Of a DNA stretch of 17,460 nt, positions 7,978-15,627 are shown in pieces (the stretch's first letter is position 1; every line of letters begins with the position of its first letter). The stretch lies in assembly GCA_964558115.1 (NCBI GenBank), contig CAZLCI010000046.1, forward strand, positions 1-17,460, in the 5' to 3' direction. A program made the position numbers and the translations under genes. Source of the stretch: UBA3496 sp964558115. GTDB lineage: Bacteria > UBA8248. The notes under the pieces are model-generated. The model saw only the letters and a program-made list of their open reading frames with translations, ran no database searches and had not been told where the DNA came from.

Positions 7978-8033
7978 AATTAACAGCACCTTTCATTTAT
8001 TTAAATTTGCTTCTATTCTTTTATTCTAATTCA

Positions 8034-8063
8034 CTTATAGAATTTAGATAAAGATATTGTCAA
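8034..8063 (-). promoter_or_regulatory. Sigma70-type promoter upstream of the beta-hydroxyacid dehydrogenase
   Basis: Read on the - strand, a perfect TTGACA (8063-8058) is followed after 18 bases by TATAAG (8039-8034, 5 of 6 consensus). Transcription would start near 8027, leaving a leader of about 50 nt to the ATG at 7977. This is the best promoter match in the window. It marks a new transcription start after the antiporter gene. Confidence 0.65.
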
Positions 8064-8116
8064 AAAATAAAATATTGCAAAAAAAACAATCATATAGTAT
8101 AAGATACAGTTCTAAA

Positions 8117-8196
8117 TTTATGAAAATTGTTGTGATCCCTCCGCCCGAGTCTATCCAGCATAAAGGTGGGTAGACCTGGGATCACGATTTCATAAA
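8117..8196. repeat. 80-bp imperfect palindromic element overlapping the antiporter 3' end
   Basis: Nested inverted repeats are visible. Outer arms are TTTATGAAAAT (8117-8127) and ATTTCATAAA (8187-8196). Middle arms are GTGATCCC (8132-8139) and GGGATCAC (8178-8185), a perfect 8-bp stem. Inner arms are GTCTATCC (8149-8156) and GGGTAGAC (8168-8175), 8 bp with one wobble. The core is clearly more GC-rich than its surroundings. The antiporter stop codon (8192-8190) lies inside the right outer arm. No U-tract follows on either strand. It may be a REP/MITE-like palindrome, a structured 3' UTR or an sRNA; sequence alone does not decide. Confidence 0.7.
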
Positions 8197-9443
8197 AGTC
8201 TTTTAATCACCTTCTCTATAGTTAATCCCTGAACAATAATAGAAAAAATTACTATGATATAAGTAGTCGAGAGAAGAATATCTCGATAAAAGCCTTCCGA
8301 TAAAGAAAGAACTAAAGCCACTGATATGCCCCCTCTAATACCTCCCCAAGTCAGAATTCGTACAGTACCATTCTCATATTTTCTAAATAGCGAAAGAGTC
8401 TTAATTATTCCACCTACACTTAAAAAACGTGAAATTATAACAATAGGAATAAATACAAGAGATAAAAGCAGTATATTGAATTTAAAATCTAACAGCATTA
8501 TTTCCAAGCCTATAAGAAGAAAAAGAATCGCATTTAATATTTCATCTATCAAATCCCAGAATTTTTGAACATGTTCGTTTGTATTCTCACTCATAGCAAA
8601 TTTAGAACCATGGTTGCCTATCAACAAACCTGCGACAACGACTGCTATAGGACCAGAAACATGTAAAATAGAAGCCAAGGAGTAAGTGACAAGTACTAGA
8701 GCAAGAGTAATCAAAACCTCGGTATTATGCTCATCAATTGATTTCATCGCTCTAAATGAAATCAATCCTGTTACAAAACCTAACAATCCACCACCACAGG
8801 CTTCTTTTACAAAATACTGAAAACCTACAATCAAATTTGATGAAAAATCCATGTTTCCTGCTGTTAAAATCGTTACTAAAACTGTAAAGACAACCACTCC
8901 CACACCATCATTAAAAAGACTTTCCCCTGAAATCATAGCCTTTAAAGTTGGAGAAATATTAACAGTCTTAAAAATTCCCAACACTGCAACTGGATCAGTT
9001 GGAGATATTAAAGAGCCAAAAATAAGACACCAGACGAACGGAACTGAAAAATCGAACAAGGCAGAAACAAAATAAAAAATTATCCCAACAAAAAGAGTAG
9101 AAAAAATAATTCCGAATGTAGCCATTAACGATATAGCCCACCCTCTTTTCAGTAGACTCTCTACATCTACATGTAAAGCCCCAGCAAAAAGAAGCAATCC
9201 TAACATCACTTCCATCAAGGTTTTATTGAAATCTATCTTGTATATAAAGGACCGAAAACGAAACGCTAAATCAAGCGAAGGAAAAAGAAGATCTATGGCA
9301 ATGACTGCAAAAGAAGAAAAAAGAGCTATTAAAATTATTCCAATCGTAGATGGAAGACGCAGATATTTTTCGTTCAAGTACCCAAAAAATGCTGCAAGAA
9401 GAACTAATAAAGAACTAATTTGAAAAATTGTAAGATCAAGCAT
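8190..9443 (-). CDS. CPA1-family Na+(K+)/H+ antiporter
   Basis: A 417-residue membrane protein with about a dozen hydrophobic segments. The monovalent cation/proton antiporter signature is clear: LLFAGALHVD at 84-93, SPTDPVAVLG at 147-156 (the TDP unwound-helix motif) and GESLFNDGVGVV at 173-184, where the Asn-Asp pair (178-179) is the CPA1 ion-binding and transport site. Near the end, WGGIRGGISVALVL is the usual Arg-containing helix. It has no long C-terminal regulatory domain, so it resembles a minimal NhaP/NhaG-type exchanger. It exchanges cytoplasmic Na+ (or K+) for protons at the inner membrane and would supply pH and sodium homeostasis, relevant if the TRAP system is Na+-driven. It starts 12 bp after the EamA stop on the same strand, with only a weak ribosome site, and its stop lies in a palindrome. 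Confidence 0.93.
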   Translation of the reverse strand: MLDLTIFQISSLLVLLAAFFGYLNEKYLRLPSTIGIILIALFSSFAVIAIDLLFPSLDLAFRFRSFIYKIDFNKTLMEVMLGLLLFAGALHVDVESLLKRGWAISLMATFGIIFSTLFVGIIFYFVSALFDFSVPFVWCLIFGSLISPTDPVAVLGIFKTVNISPTLKAMISGESLFNDGVGVVVFTVLVTILTAGNMDFSSNLIVGFQYFVKEACGGGLLGFVTGLISFRAMKSIDEHNTEVLITLALVLVTYSLASILHVSGPIAVVVAGLLIGNHGSKFAMSENTNEHVQKFWDLIDEILNAILFLLIGLEIMLLDFKFNILLLSLVFIPIVIISRFLSVGGIIKTLSLFRKYENGTVRILTWGGIRGGISVALVLSLSEGFYRDILLSTTYIIVIFSIIVQGLTIEKVIKRLL

Positions 9444-9455
9444 TTCATCTAACTC

Positions 9456-10346
9456 TTATTTAAAAGAAAGAATAAAAAATCCACCTGAAACAACTAACAA
9501 TGCACCTATCACAATTCTGAAAGTAATTTTTTCAAGATGTTTTAAAAATAGGTAACTCCATAAAAGAATCCATAAAGGTGCCAATCTACTTAAAGGCATC
9601 AAAACTGAAACATCTCCTAAAGTTAAGGAAGTCCAAAATGTTAATGAAGATAACCCCGTGGTAATTGCAGCTAAAGAAAACCATCCTACTGCTCTTCTAT
9701 CAATATGAAACTGATACCTGGATCGAAAGGTAAAATAAAGAGAAATAAGAAGCAAACTTGCGGAACCAAAAGCAATATTTATAGCCAATAGAGGTGTCAG
9801 AGTATACGCATATCCAAATTTTGTTAAAACAGGCATCATGCCAAAACAAAATGAAGCAAGAATAGGAAAAACCAGAGCTCCCCTGAACCAACTCCAACCC
9901 GAGGAAGAATCATCTTCTGTAGATTTTGAAAGTAAAGCAACTCCTAAGAAAACACAAAATGCGCCAATCCATACACCTAACGTAGGAGTCTCTCTTAGAA
10001 AAATAACGGCGAGCAATACCGACCAAATTGGAGAAGATGCTTGTATTGGAGAAGCTCTACTAACACCCATCCTTTCTACTCCAGTAAAAGCAAGAAACTG
10101 ACCAAGACCTTGACCAACACAACCAGCGATAGCAAACCAGAAGATAGCATTCATATTTACTTGTAAATAAGAGCCATTAATCAAACACATAATAGCAGTT
10201 AGTAGAAAAACAACTGAACTTGTAACGATAGCCCCAGACAAAGGAGACGCGCTTCTGATTCCCTGACGTAGTGAAAGTAAAGTAAAAGAATATGTAAATG
10301 AAGACGTTAACGCCATTATTTCCGGCCATGAAATATTAAAACTCAT
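9456..10346 (-). CDS. EamA/DMT-superfamily permease (10-TM)
   Basis: A 296-residue protein made of two similar halves (about 8-140 and 155-295), each with about five hydrophobic helices, the layout of EamA (formerly DUF6) drug/metabolite transporters. The first half has the conserved 'RMGVSRASPIQASSPIWSVLLAVIFLRE' type of segment (about 92-119). The second half has the matching 'LGDVSVLMPLSRLAPLWILLWSYLFLKH'. Proteins of this type export amino acids, metabolites or toxic compounds. The substrate is unknown. ATG at 10346 is used, preceded by only a weak purine stretch; an internal ATG ten codons later with GGAAATA before it is an alternative. It is the first gene of the - strand block and is transcribed divergently from the ABM gene at 10587. 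Confidence 0.92.
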   Translation of the reverse strand: MSFNISWPEIMALTSSFTYSFTLLSLRQGIRSASPLSGAIVTSSVVFLLTAIMCLINGSYLQVNMNAIFWFAIAGCVGQGLGQFLAFTGVERMGVSRASPIQASSPIWSVLLAVIFLRETPTLGVWIGAFCVFLGVALLSKSTEDDSSSGWSWFRGALVFPILASFCFGMMPVLTKFGYAYTLTPLLAINIAFGSASLLLISLYFTFRSRYQFHIDRRAVGWFSLAAITTGLSSLTFWTSLTLGDVSVLMPLSRLAPLWILLWSYLFLKHLEKITFRIVIGALLVVSGGFFILSFK

Positions 10347-10471
10347 TAAAATGTACCATTAATTAAAGTTTAAATAGAAAATAATCATATCAGTGTTATT
10401 TTAGGTCATAAGAATACAACAATTCTTTCATTTAAAATAACTAAAACGAAAAATCATAAAGGCAAAAATAT

Positions 10472-10499
10472 TTGAATATACTGAAGTACTTAATATAAA
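10472..10499 (+). promoter_or_regulatory. Possible promoter of the ABM-SDR-cupin operon
   Basis: TTGAAT (10472-10477) and TATAAA (10494-10499) are 16 bases apart in the 240-bp divergent gap 10347-10586, which would give an about 80-nt leader. The whole gap is extremely AT-rich with many A/T runs, so matches by chance are likely. I see no gene, hairpin terminator or GC-rich element in the rest of this gap. Confidence 0.3.
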
Positions 10500-10586
10500 A
10501 ATTTATCTAGTCTTTTAAAAAAAATTATTAAAGTATTAAAATTATTACTAATATTTACAATTTATTAAAAAATAAGAGGAAAATTT

Positions 10587-10883
10587 ATGAGCAAAGTATA
10601 TTTAGTAGCGTCGCTTACTCCAAAAAATGGGATGGAATCAGAAATGGAAACACTCCTAAGAGGGATGTGCGATCCTTCTCGAGCAGAAGCAGGATGTGAT
10701 TTTTATAGCCTTTTTAAAAACCCTGACGGATTTCACTTCATTGAGTGTTGGAAATCAGAAAACGATTTAGATTTACACAGAGAAACTCCACATTACAAGA
10801 ATTTTAAAGAAAAAATCGCTAATTTATTGGATGTTCCACCTAACGTCCTAAAACTTGAAGATGTAAATATCGATTTAAAATAA
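10587..10883 (+). CDS. Antibiotic biosynthesis monooxygenase (ABM) domain protein
   Basis: A 98-residue single-domain protein with the ABM dimeric alpha+beta-barrel pattern: N-terminal strand 'KVYLVASLTPKNGMESEMETLL', then 'RAEAGCDFYSLFKNP...FHFIECWKSENDLDLHRETPHYKNF'. Characterised relatives are small cofactor-light monooxygenases acting on quinone precursors, haem-degrading enzymes, or proteins such as YgiN that act on quinols; many have no known reaction. Here it opens an operon: AGAGGA precedes the ATG and the SDR gene starts 27 bp after its stop. In that setting it may oxygenate or shuttle a substrate that the SDR then oxidises or reduces, which is inference. It has one Cys in the first half and one Cys in the FIECW strand, with no metal-site pattern that I can identify. 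Confidence 0.88.
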   Translation: MSKVYLVASLTPKNGMESEMETLLRGMCDPSRAEAGCDFYSLFKNPDGFHFIECWKSENDLDLHRETPHYKNFKEKIANLLDVPPNVLKLEDVNIDLK

Positions 10884-10910
10884 ATATTTCCTTAGCAAAG
10901 GGGGTATCTG

Positions 10911-11675
10911 ATGACATATAAAAATGACTCGATTGAAAATAAAATTGCAGTTATAACAGGTTCAGCAAGTGGGATAGGAAAAGCTACTGCCAAAATTTTC
11001 GCACGAGAGAATGCGATAGTAATTTGTACCGATATTGACGCAAAAAGCGCTAAGAAGATTTCAGACGAAATCAATGAATCCGGAGGGAACTCTCACGCAT
11101 TTGGGGTAGATGTAACCTCAAGAGATGCCATTAATAAAATGGTTTCAGAAGTTGTTGCAAAATTTGGAAGCATAGATTTCTTGTTCAATTCTGCTGGTTC
11201 CATACTTGAACGATTACCCTTTCTTGAGATTAGCGATGATATTTGGGACAAAACTTTCGACTTAAATGTAAAAGGCACTTTTTACACAATGCAATGTATC
11301 CTTCCTCAAATGTTAAAAAAACAAAGTGGGGTCATAGTAAATATGGCAAGTATGGCTCATTTAAATGGTTCACCTAAAATTGCAATAAATTATGGAGCTT
11401 CCAAGGGTGCTGTGGTAACCATGACAAAAGGAGTTGCTCGTGAATTTGCAGACCAAGGAATTCGATGCGTTTCTATTTCACCTGGTCCAATTGATACTCC
11501 ATTCCAAGAAACTGCAAGTGAGAAAATTAGAACAGAACTAGAAAGCTGGGTTCCTATGGGAAGATATGGAAAACCAGAAGAAATTGGAGAACTTGTTTTA
11601 TTTATATGCTCAAGAAAATGCGACTTTATGACTGCTGATACCATACTAGTTAATGGTGGCGGCGGTTTCAGATAA
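10911..11675 (+). CDS. SDR-family NAD-dependent oxidoreductase (operon with ABM and cupin)
   Basis: A 254-residue classical SDR with TGSASGIG at 17-24, Asp41 after beta-2 (NAD preference), NSAG at 93-96, the catalytic Ser147, Tyr161-X3-Lys165 (YGASK) and PGPIDT at 191-196. The end 'ILVNGGGGFR' is also typical. The segment between catalytic Ser and Tyr ('MAHLNGSPKIAIN') lines the substrate pocket and differs from the other SDR of the window, so the two are not recent duplicates. It is placed between an ABM protein and a cupin, with AAAGGGGG before its ATG, so it is translated from the same message. Likely reaction: oxidation or reduction of a hydroxyl or ketone group on the compound handled by its neighbours. 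Confidence 0.93.
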   Translation: MTYKNDSIENKIAVITGSASGIGKATAKIFARENAIVICTDIDAKSAKKISDEINESGGNSHAFGVDVTSRDAINKMVSEVVAKFGSIDFLFNSAGSILERLPFLEISDDIWDKTFDLNVKGTFYTMQCILPQMLKKQSGVIVNMASMAHLNGSPKIAINYGASKGAVVTMTKGVAREFADQGIRCVSISPGPIDTPFQETASEKIRTELESWVPMGRYGKPEEIGELVLFICSRKCDFMTADTILVNGGGGFR

Positions 11676-11689
11676 AATTGGAGAAAAAA

Positions 11690-12076
11690 ATGCCTTTCTA
11701 CAAAAAAAATACAATGGATGAAAAAATATCTCCCTCTGGCTCGATTCAAAAAGGAGTTCCCGGAGAATTCATGAAAGCAGGTCTCGTTACCAAACCAGAG
11801 GGAATTGGACCTCCATTACATGAGCAGCCGAATGAGGAGCAATTCACTTTGGTTTTAGAAGGAAAGCTTCACTATGTTCTAGGGGAAGAAGAAAGAATTG
11901 TACAACAAGGTGACATGATACATATTCCTAGAGGAGTCCCACACAGGAGTCGTGCCATCGAAGGTCCTGCTACTTTCTTCACAGTGAAAAGCCCTTCGGG
12001 AACAGGAGATCTAAACGAAGACCATAATAAATCAGCAAAAGCAGACGAAGCAGAAAAAAATTATCCAAAAGGGTAA
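11690..12076 (+). CDS. Single-domain cupin protein
   Basis: ATG at 11690 is chosen because GGAG lies six bases before it; an in-frame TTG at 11678 overlaps that site. The 128-residue product contains cupin motif 1 at about 40-58 (GPPLHEQPNEEQFTLVLEG: His44, Glu50) and motif 2 at about 74-85 (GDMIHIPRGVPH: His85). The usual second His of motif 1 (HXH) is replaced by Gln (HEQ), so the metal site may be altered. The C-terminal 25 residues are hydrophilic, charged and probably flexible. Small cupins act as dioxygenases, isomerases, decarboxylases or ligand sensors. This one starts 14 bp after the SDR stop, so it belongs to the ABM-SDR-cupin operon. It converges on the flavin-reductase-like gene with only 11 bp between stops. 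Confidence 0.9.
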   Translation: MPFYKKNTMDEKISPSGSIQKGVPGEFMKAGLVTKPEGIGPPLHEQPNEEQFTLVLEGKLHYVLGEEERIVQQGDMIHIPRGVPHRSRAIEGPATFFTVKSPSGTGDLNEDHNKSAKADEAEKNYPKG

Positions 12077-12087
12077 TATTAGAAATC

Positions 12088-12747
12088 CTAGGGATAGATA
12101 CCGTCCCAATCTCCCTTAGGAACTTTAACTGTACCATCTTTTTTAACTTGTGGACGCTGAAGAGAAAAAGTCGTTTCCGGAGTCACTACTGTATAGTCCA
12201 TATAACCCATTCGTGCCAAGGGTCGCATAGATGCAGTATCGACTAGACCATCTTTTATTACGTTATCATTAATAAATATACCAATCACCTGACCGACAAC
12301 GATAAAATGACCACTGTCTCCAATAACATCGGGCAACTCAATAGTCCTCCAGTGTTTGCATTCTAGTGAAGCGGGTGCTAGCGCAACCCGAGGTGGCTTT
12401 ACGAAATGGGATTGAGCTGTCTGTAAATTAGAGAGTTCAAATTCATCAGAGAGTGGGTCCACTTTAGCCGAAGAGATATTCATTTCATCTCTTGTATCCA
12501 TTGTTGAAATCGAGCAAGTAAACTCGCCGTTATCTTCTATATTACGTAAGCTGTCTTTTCGATTAGCAGAAACAAACATGACATAATGAGGTCGTTCACT
12601 AACTGCATTAAAAAAACTATACGGGGCCAAGTTGAGAACATCATTCTTGTCAACAGTAGAAACCCAGCCTATTGGTCGTGGAGCAACTAGTGCTTTGAAC
12701 GGGTCGTGCTTTAAGCCATGCTCGTTTTTAATACTATCGTAATACAT
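12088..12747 (-). CDS. Flavin reductase-like FMN-binding split-barrel protein
   Basis: A 219-residue protein with the flavin-reductase-like core: 'KALVAPRPIGWVSTVD' at about 18-33, 'NLAPYSFFNAVS' at 39-50 and 'RKDSLRNIEDNGEF' around 63-76. These are the FMN phosphate- and ring-binding segments of the split-barrel fold. Members reduce free FMN or FAD with NAD(P)H for a partner monooxygenase, or act directly on flavin-linked substrates. The length is normal. GGAGGA lies a few bases before its ATG. It converges on the cupin operon and diverges from the PIG-L gene across a 208-bp gap. No two-component flavin monooxygenase partner is visible in the window, unless the ABM protein or a distant gene uses the reduced flavin. 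Confidence 0.92.
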   Translation of the reverse strand: MYYDSIKNEHGLKHDPFKALVAPRPIGWVSTVDKNDVLNLAPYSFFNAVSERPHYVMFVSANRKDSLRNIEDNGEFTCSISTMDTRDEMNISSAKVDPLSDEFELSNLQTAQSHFVKPPRVALAPASLECKHWRTIELPDVIGDSGHFIVVGQVIGIFINDNVIKDGLVDTASMRPLARMGYMDYTVVTPETTFSLQRPQVKKDGTVKVPKGDWDGIYP

Positions 12748-12961
12748 AGTATCCTCCGAATCGAAGTATAGAGTATGATTTCATCTTTCTCAGCTATAAT
12801 TTCTCTACTGAAATATTATGTAATTCCGTTATAGATGAGTTATTATAAAAATATATCAGAAAAAAAAATTGCAAACGATACAATAATTCAACTAAGAACT
12901 TTTTAGACGTTGCTTCATCCTCTCTACTGTTATAAAAAGATTCAAAATTTATGGAGTGATA

Positions 12962-13672
12962 TTGAAAAATAAGAGGATATTAATAGTAGTTGCACACCCA
13001 GATGATATTGAATTCAGGTATGCGGGTTCAGTTGCAAAATGGATCCAGGAAGGCAATGAAGTCGAGTATTGTGTAGCAACTAGTGGAGACAAGGGTTTTA
13101 ATAGTTCAGGAAAAGAAAGTCTTAGCAGAAAAGAAAGACAAGATATACGTGAATCTGAACAAATCTCAGCAGCTAAAATTGTAGGAGTGAAAAAGGTACA
13201 TTTCCTTAAATTTCCTGATGGAGAATTGGAGAACAATGCATCCCTTAGAAAAGAAATAGTCAAATTAATAAGAATATTCAAACCGGAAATAGTTGTCTCA
13301 GGAGACCCTTCAATGAATTCGTTCGACAGTTTTCCTGGATACCATAGTGACCATCGATCGATCGCCACTGCAGTTTTTGACTCACTTTATCCTGCATGCG
13401 GAAATGAAAATTTTTTTCCTGAATTGATTTCAGAGGAAAATCTCAAGCCGTTCACTCCAAAGTTAGCGATGTTAGGAAATTCCGATAATGCAGACACTTG
13501 GACTGACATAGAAGATTTTTTTGATATAAAGATGAAAGCACTAGCATGTCATAAAAGTCAAATTGAAGACATACAAGAAATTATACCTAGAATAAAGGAT
13601 CGTTCTAAAGAAAATGGAAAACCAGCAGGATTAAATTTTGCCGAATCTTTCCGGACTTTAGAGTTGCCATAA
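12962..13672 (+). CDS. PIG-L/LmbE-family zinc-dependent deacetylase
   Basis: I place the start at TTG 12962, because GGAG at 12953-12956 is five bases before it; GTG at 12956 lies inside that site and would add two residues. The 236-residue protein begins in the usual way, with a beta strand leading to the zinc motif AHPDD at about 11-15 (His and Asp ligands, Asp general base). The third ligand is in YHSDHR at about 127-132. 'SGDKGF' near 44 and 'GDPSMNSFDSFPGYHSDHR' are also family-like. LmbE proteins remove acetyl groups from N-acetylglucosamine-type compounds and also occur as deacylases in thiol-cofactor and antibiotic pathways. The substrate is unknown here. The aldehyde oxidoreductase starts 76 bp downstream on the same strand without a visible terminator in between. 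Confidence 0.92.
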   Translation: MKNKRILIVVAHPDDIEFRYAGSVAKWIQEGNEVEYCVATSGDKGFNSSGKESLSRKERQDIRESEQISAAKIVGVKKVHFLKFPDGELENNASLRKEIVKLIRIFKPEIVVSGDPSMNSFDSFPGYHSDHRSIATAVFDSLYPACGNENFFPELISEENLKPFTPKLAMLGNSDNADTWTDIEDFFDIKMKALACHKSQIEDIQEIIPRIKDRSKENGKPAGLNFAESFRTLELP

Positions 13673-13748
13673 AAGAACTTTCATTTTAATCTTATTTCTA
13701 TAAATTATGTTTGTTTTTTTAAGACTGCCAAAATAATGGGGACAATAA

Positions 13749-15593
13749 ATGCACGGATATCAGGGGAAAATATTACATATTCATTTAAACAATCAGACTT
13801 CTCACATAGAAGAACTAGATGAGAATACTGCAAGAAGGTATTTAGGTGGCAACGGTTTAGGGGCTAAAGTTTTATGGGATAAACTTAGCGCAGATATAGA
13901 CCCTTTGTCAGAAGAGAACATCCTTGCAATTGCCGTAGGACCTTACACTGATACTGCCGTCCCTAGTGCAAGTCGTGCTTGCGCTGTAACTAAGAGTCCG
14001 CTTACAGATTTATTTTTTGACAGCACTTTTGGTGGAGCTTGGCCAATCACACTCAAAAAAACTGGACATGACGCAATTGTCCTTCATGGAAAATCTGAAA
14101 AATTACTTTATCTTCATATTACAGAAGAAGGAGTAGAGTTTCGGAATGCAGAAGATCTTTCTGGAAAATGGATTCGTGAGACTTGCGATGCTATTTCTGA
14201 AAAAGAAAGTGGCGCAGATGTCTTAGCAATAGGACCTGCTGGAGAAAATCAAGTACGTTATGCTGCCATGGCACACACATGGAGAAAAAGCAGAGATGGA
14301 ATAAGTGGCAGAGGTGGAATAGCTGCAGTTTTAGGAAGCAAGAATGTAAAAGCAATTTCTCTTAAAGGAAGGGCTAAGACTAGTGTTTACGATTCAAAAG
14401 GCCTTAGAGAGTATGTAAACAATACAGCAGAAGATGTAAGGACAGGAACAGCAGCCTTAAACAAGTATGGAACTCCTATACTAGTCAACATGATCAATAA
14501 GCTTGGTGCACTTGGGACAAGAAACCTTACAAGTGAAATCTTTGAGAGTTGTGAGCCAATTAGCGGAGAATACATGCGTGAGAATTTTCATGAAAAAGAT
14601 ACTACTTGCTTAAAGTGCCCTGTTGCGTGTGGTGCCGATTATATTATGAAAGGTGGAAAATTTGATGGATTACAGTGGAAACTTCCAGAATATGAAACTA
14701 TTTTTGCACTTGGCACGATGCTAGGAATTGGAGATCCCGGAACACTTCTTAGAGCAAATCAACTTTGTGACGAGCTTGGTCTAGACACTGTTTCTGCCGG
14801 CGTAACAATGTCACTTGCATTTGAATGTTTCGAAAAAGGAATGCTAAAGAAAAGTGATGTTGGCTTCGATCTTTCTTGGGGCGATTCAGACATAGTGCTA
14901 CAACTTCTTGAAGATATTTCTTTACGAAAAGGTTTCGGAAATATTTTAGCTGAAGGTGGGGTAAGGTTAGCCAAAGAGATTGGAGGAGATGCAATAAATT
15001 TACTATACGCGTCTAGAGGCTTAGAACTACCTGCCCATAGTGCGAGAGTTCTCAAAGGAATGTCAATTGGATACGCAACAGGCACAAGAGGAGGCAGTCA
15101 TCACGACACAAGACCAACTCTTCAATATGCTTCCGATCATGACAACACTACAACAGATGGAAAATCTGAATTCGCAGTTAAAACACAAAATTTCACCGCA
15201 ATTGGGGACTCAATCACGCAATGTAGGTTTACCGCTGAACGTGGATACGGCGCCATGATAAACGAGAAATATGCAGATATGCTCAATATGGTCACTGGCT
15301 GGGATACAACTAGCGAAGAATTAGAATCAACTGGCGAAAGAATATGCAATTTAGAAAGGGCATTCCAAGTAAGAGAAGGTGTAAATAGAATTCATGATTC
15401 ACTACCTCATAAAGTAATGCATGAGCCCGTTCCAGATGGTCCACACAAAGGAATGCACTGCCCACCTGATGAATTAGAAATGATGAAAGACGAATACTAC
15501 AAAATCAGAGGATGGGATGACGAGGGAATTCCGACAAACGAAACTTTAAATAAGTTAGATTTAAAAGAAGTTGCGGACGAACTTTCAGTATGA
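13749..15593 (+). CDS. aor: Aldehyde:ferredoxin oxidoreductase family, tungsten/molybdenum bis-pterin enzyme
   Basis: The 614-residue length and motifs match the AOR family. The N-terminal domain starts 'GYQGKILHIHLNN' and contains 'YLGGNGLGAKVL' at 31-42 and 'GPYTDTAVPSASR' at 64-76, which bind the pterin cofactor. [4Fe-4S] ligands are all present: C287-X2-C290-X3-C294 (CLKCPVAC) and C492 (TQCRF). The PEYE segment near 313-316 and GGSHHD near 448-453 correspond to active-site Glu and His regions of the family. Members oxidise aldehydes to acids with ferredoxin, or the reverse, and are normally oxygen-sensitive. GGGGA precedes the ATG. No ferredoxin or pterin-synthesis gene is directly adjacent on its strand. 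A bidirectional terminator follows the stop. The substrate cannot be assigned; a benzoyl-CoA reductase-like BamB role is unlikely without its partners. Confidence 0.94.
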   Translation: MHGYQGKILHIHLNNQTSHIEELDENTARRYLGGNGLGAKVLWDKLSADIDPLSEENILAIAVGPYTDTAVPSASRACAVTKSPLTDLFFDSTFGGAWPITLKKTGHDAIVLHGKSEKLLYLHITEEGVEFRNAEDLSGKWIRETCDAISEKESGADVLAIGPAGENQVRYAAMAHTWRKSRDGISGRGGIAAVLGSKNVKAISLKGRAKTSVYDSKGLREYVNNTAEDVRTGTAALNKYGTPILVNMINKLGALGTRNLTSEIFESCEPISGEYMRENFHEKDTTCLKCPVACGADYIMKGGKFDGLQWKLPEYETIFALGTMLGIGDPGTLLRANQLCDELGLDTVSAGVTMSLAFECFEKGMLKKSDVGFDLSWGDSDIVLQLLEDISLRKGFGNILAEGGVRLAKEIGGDAINLLYASRGLELPAHSARVLKGMSIGYATGTRGGSHHDTRPTLQYASDHDNTTTDGKSEFAVKTQNFTAIGDSITQCRFTAERGYGAMINEKYADMLNMVTGWDTTSEELESTGERICNLERAFQVREGVNRIHDSLPHKVMHEPVPDGPHKGMHCPPDELEMMKDEYYKIRGWDDEGIPTNETLNKLDLKEVADELSV

Positions 15594-15626
15594 AAAAATA
15601 TCTAAACTAAAAATTTAGATATTTTT
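15594..15626. terminator. Bidirectional AT-rich terminator between convergent genes
   Basis: Perfect 13-base arms AAAAATATCTAAA (15594-15606) and TTTAGATATTTTT (15614-15626) enclose a 7-base loop. The A-run on one side and the T-run on the other give a U-tract in both directions. It lies exactly between the stop of the aldehyde oxidoreductase (15593) and the stop of the acyl-CoA dehydrogenase (15628). The stem is weak because it is almost all A-T. Confidence 0.75.
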
Positions 15627-15627
15627 A

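Noticed and set aside
8117..8196. Palindrome downstream of the antiporter as a standard terminator or tRNA fragment
   Set aside because: No U-tract follows on either strand, and the stems do not fit a tRNA cloverleaf (no anticodon or T-arm pattern).
14749..15085. Open frames of 81 and 108 codons opposite the aldehyde oxidoreductase
   Set aside because: Both lie antisense to an intact gene with all active-site motifs; no start context or domain supports them.
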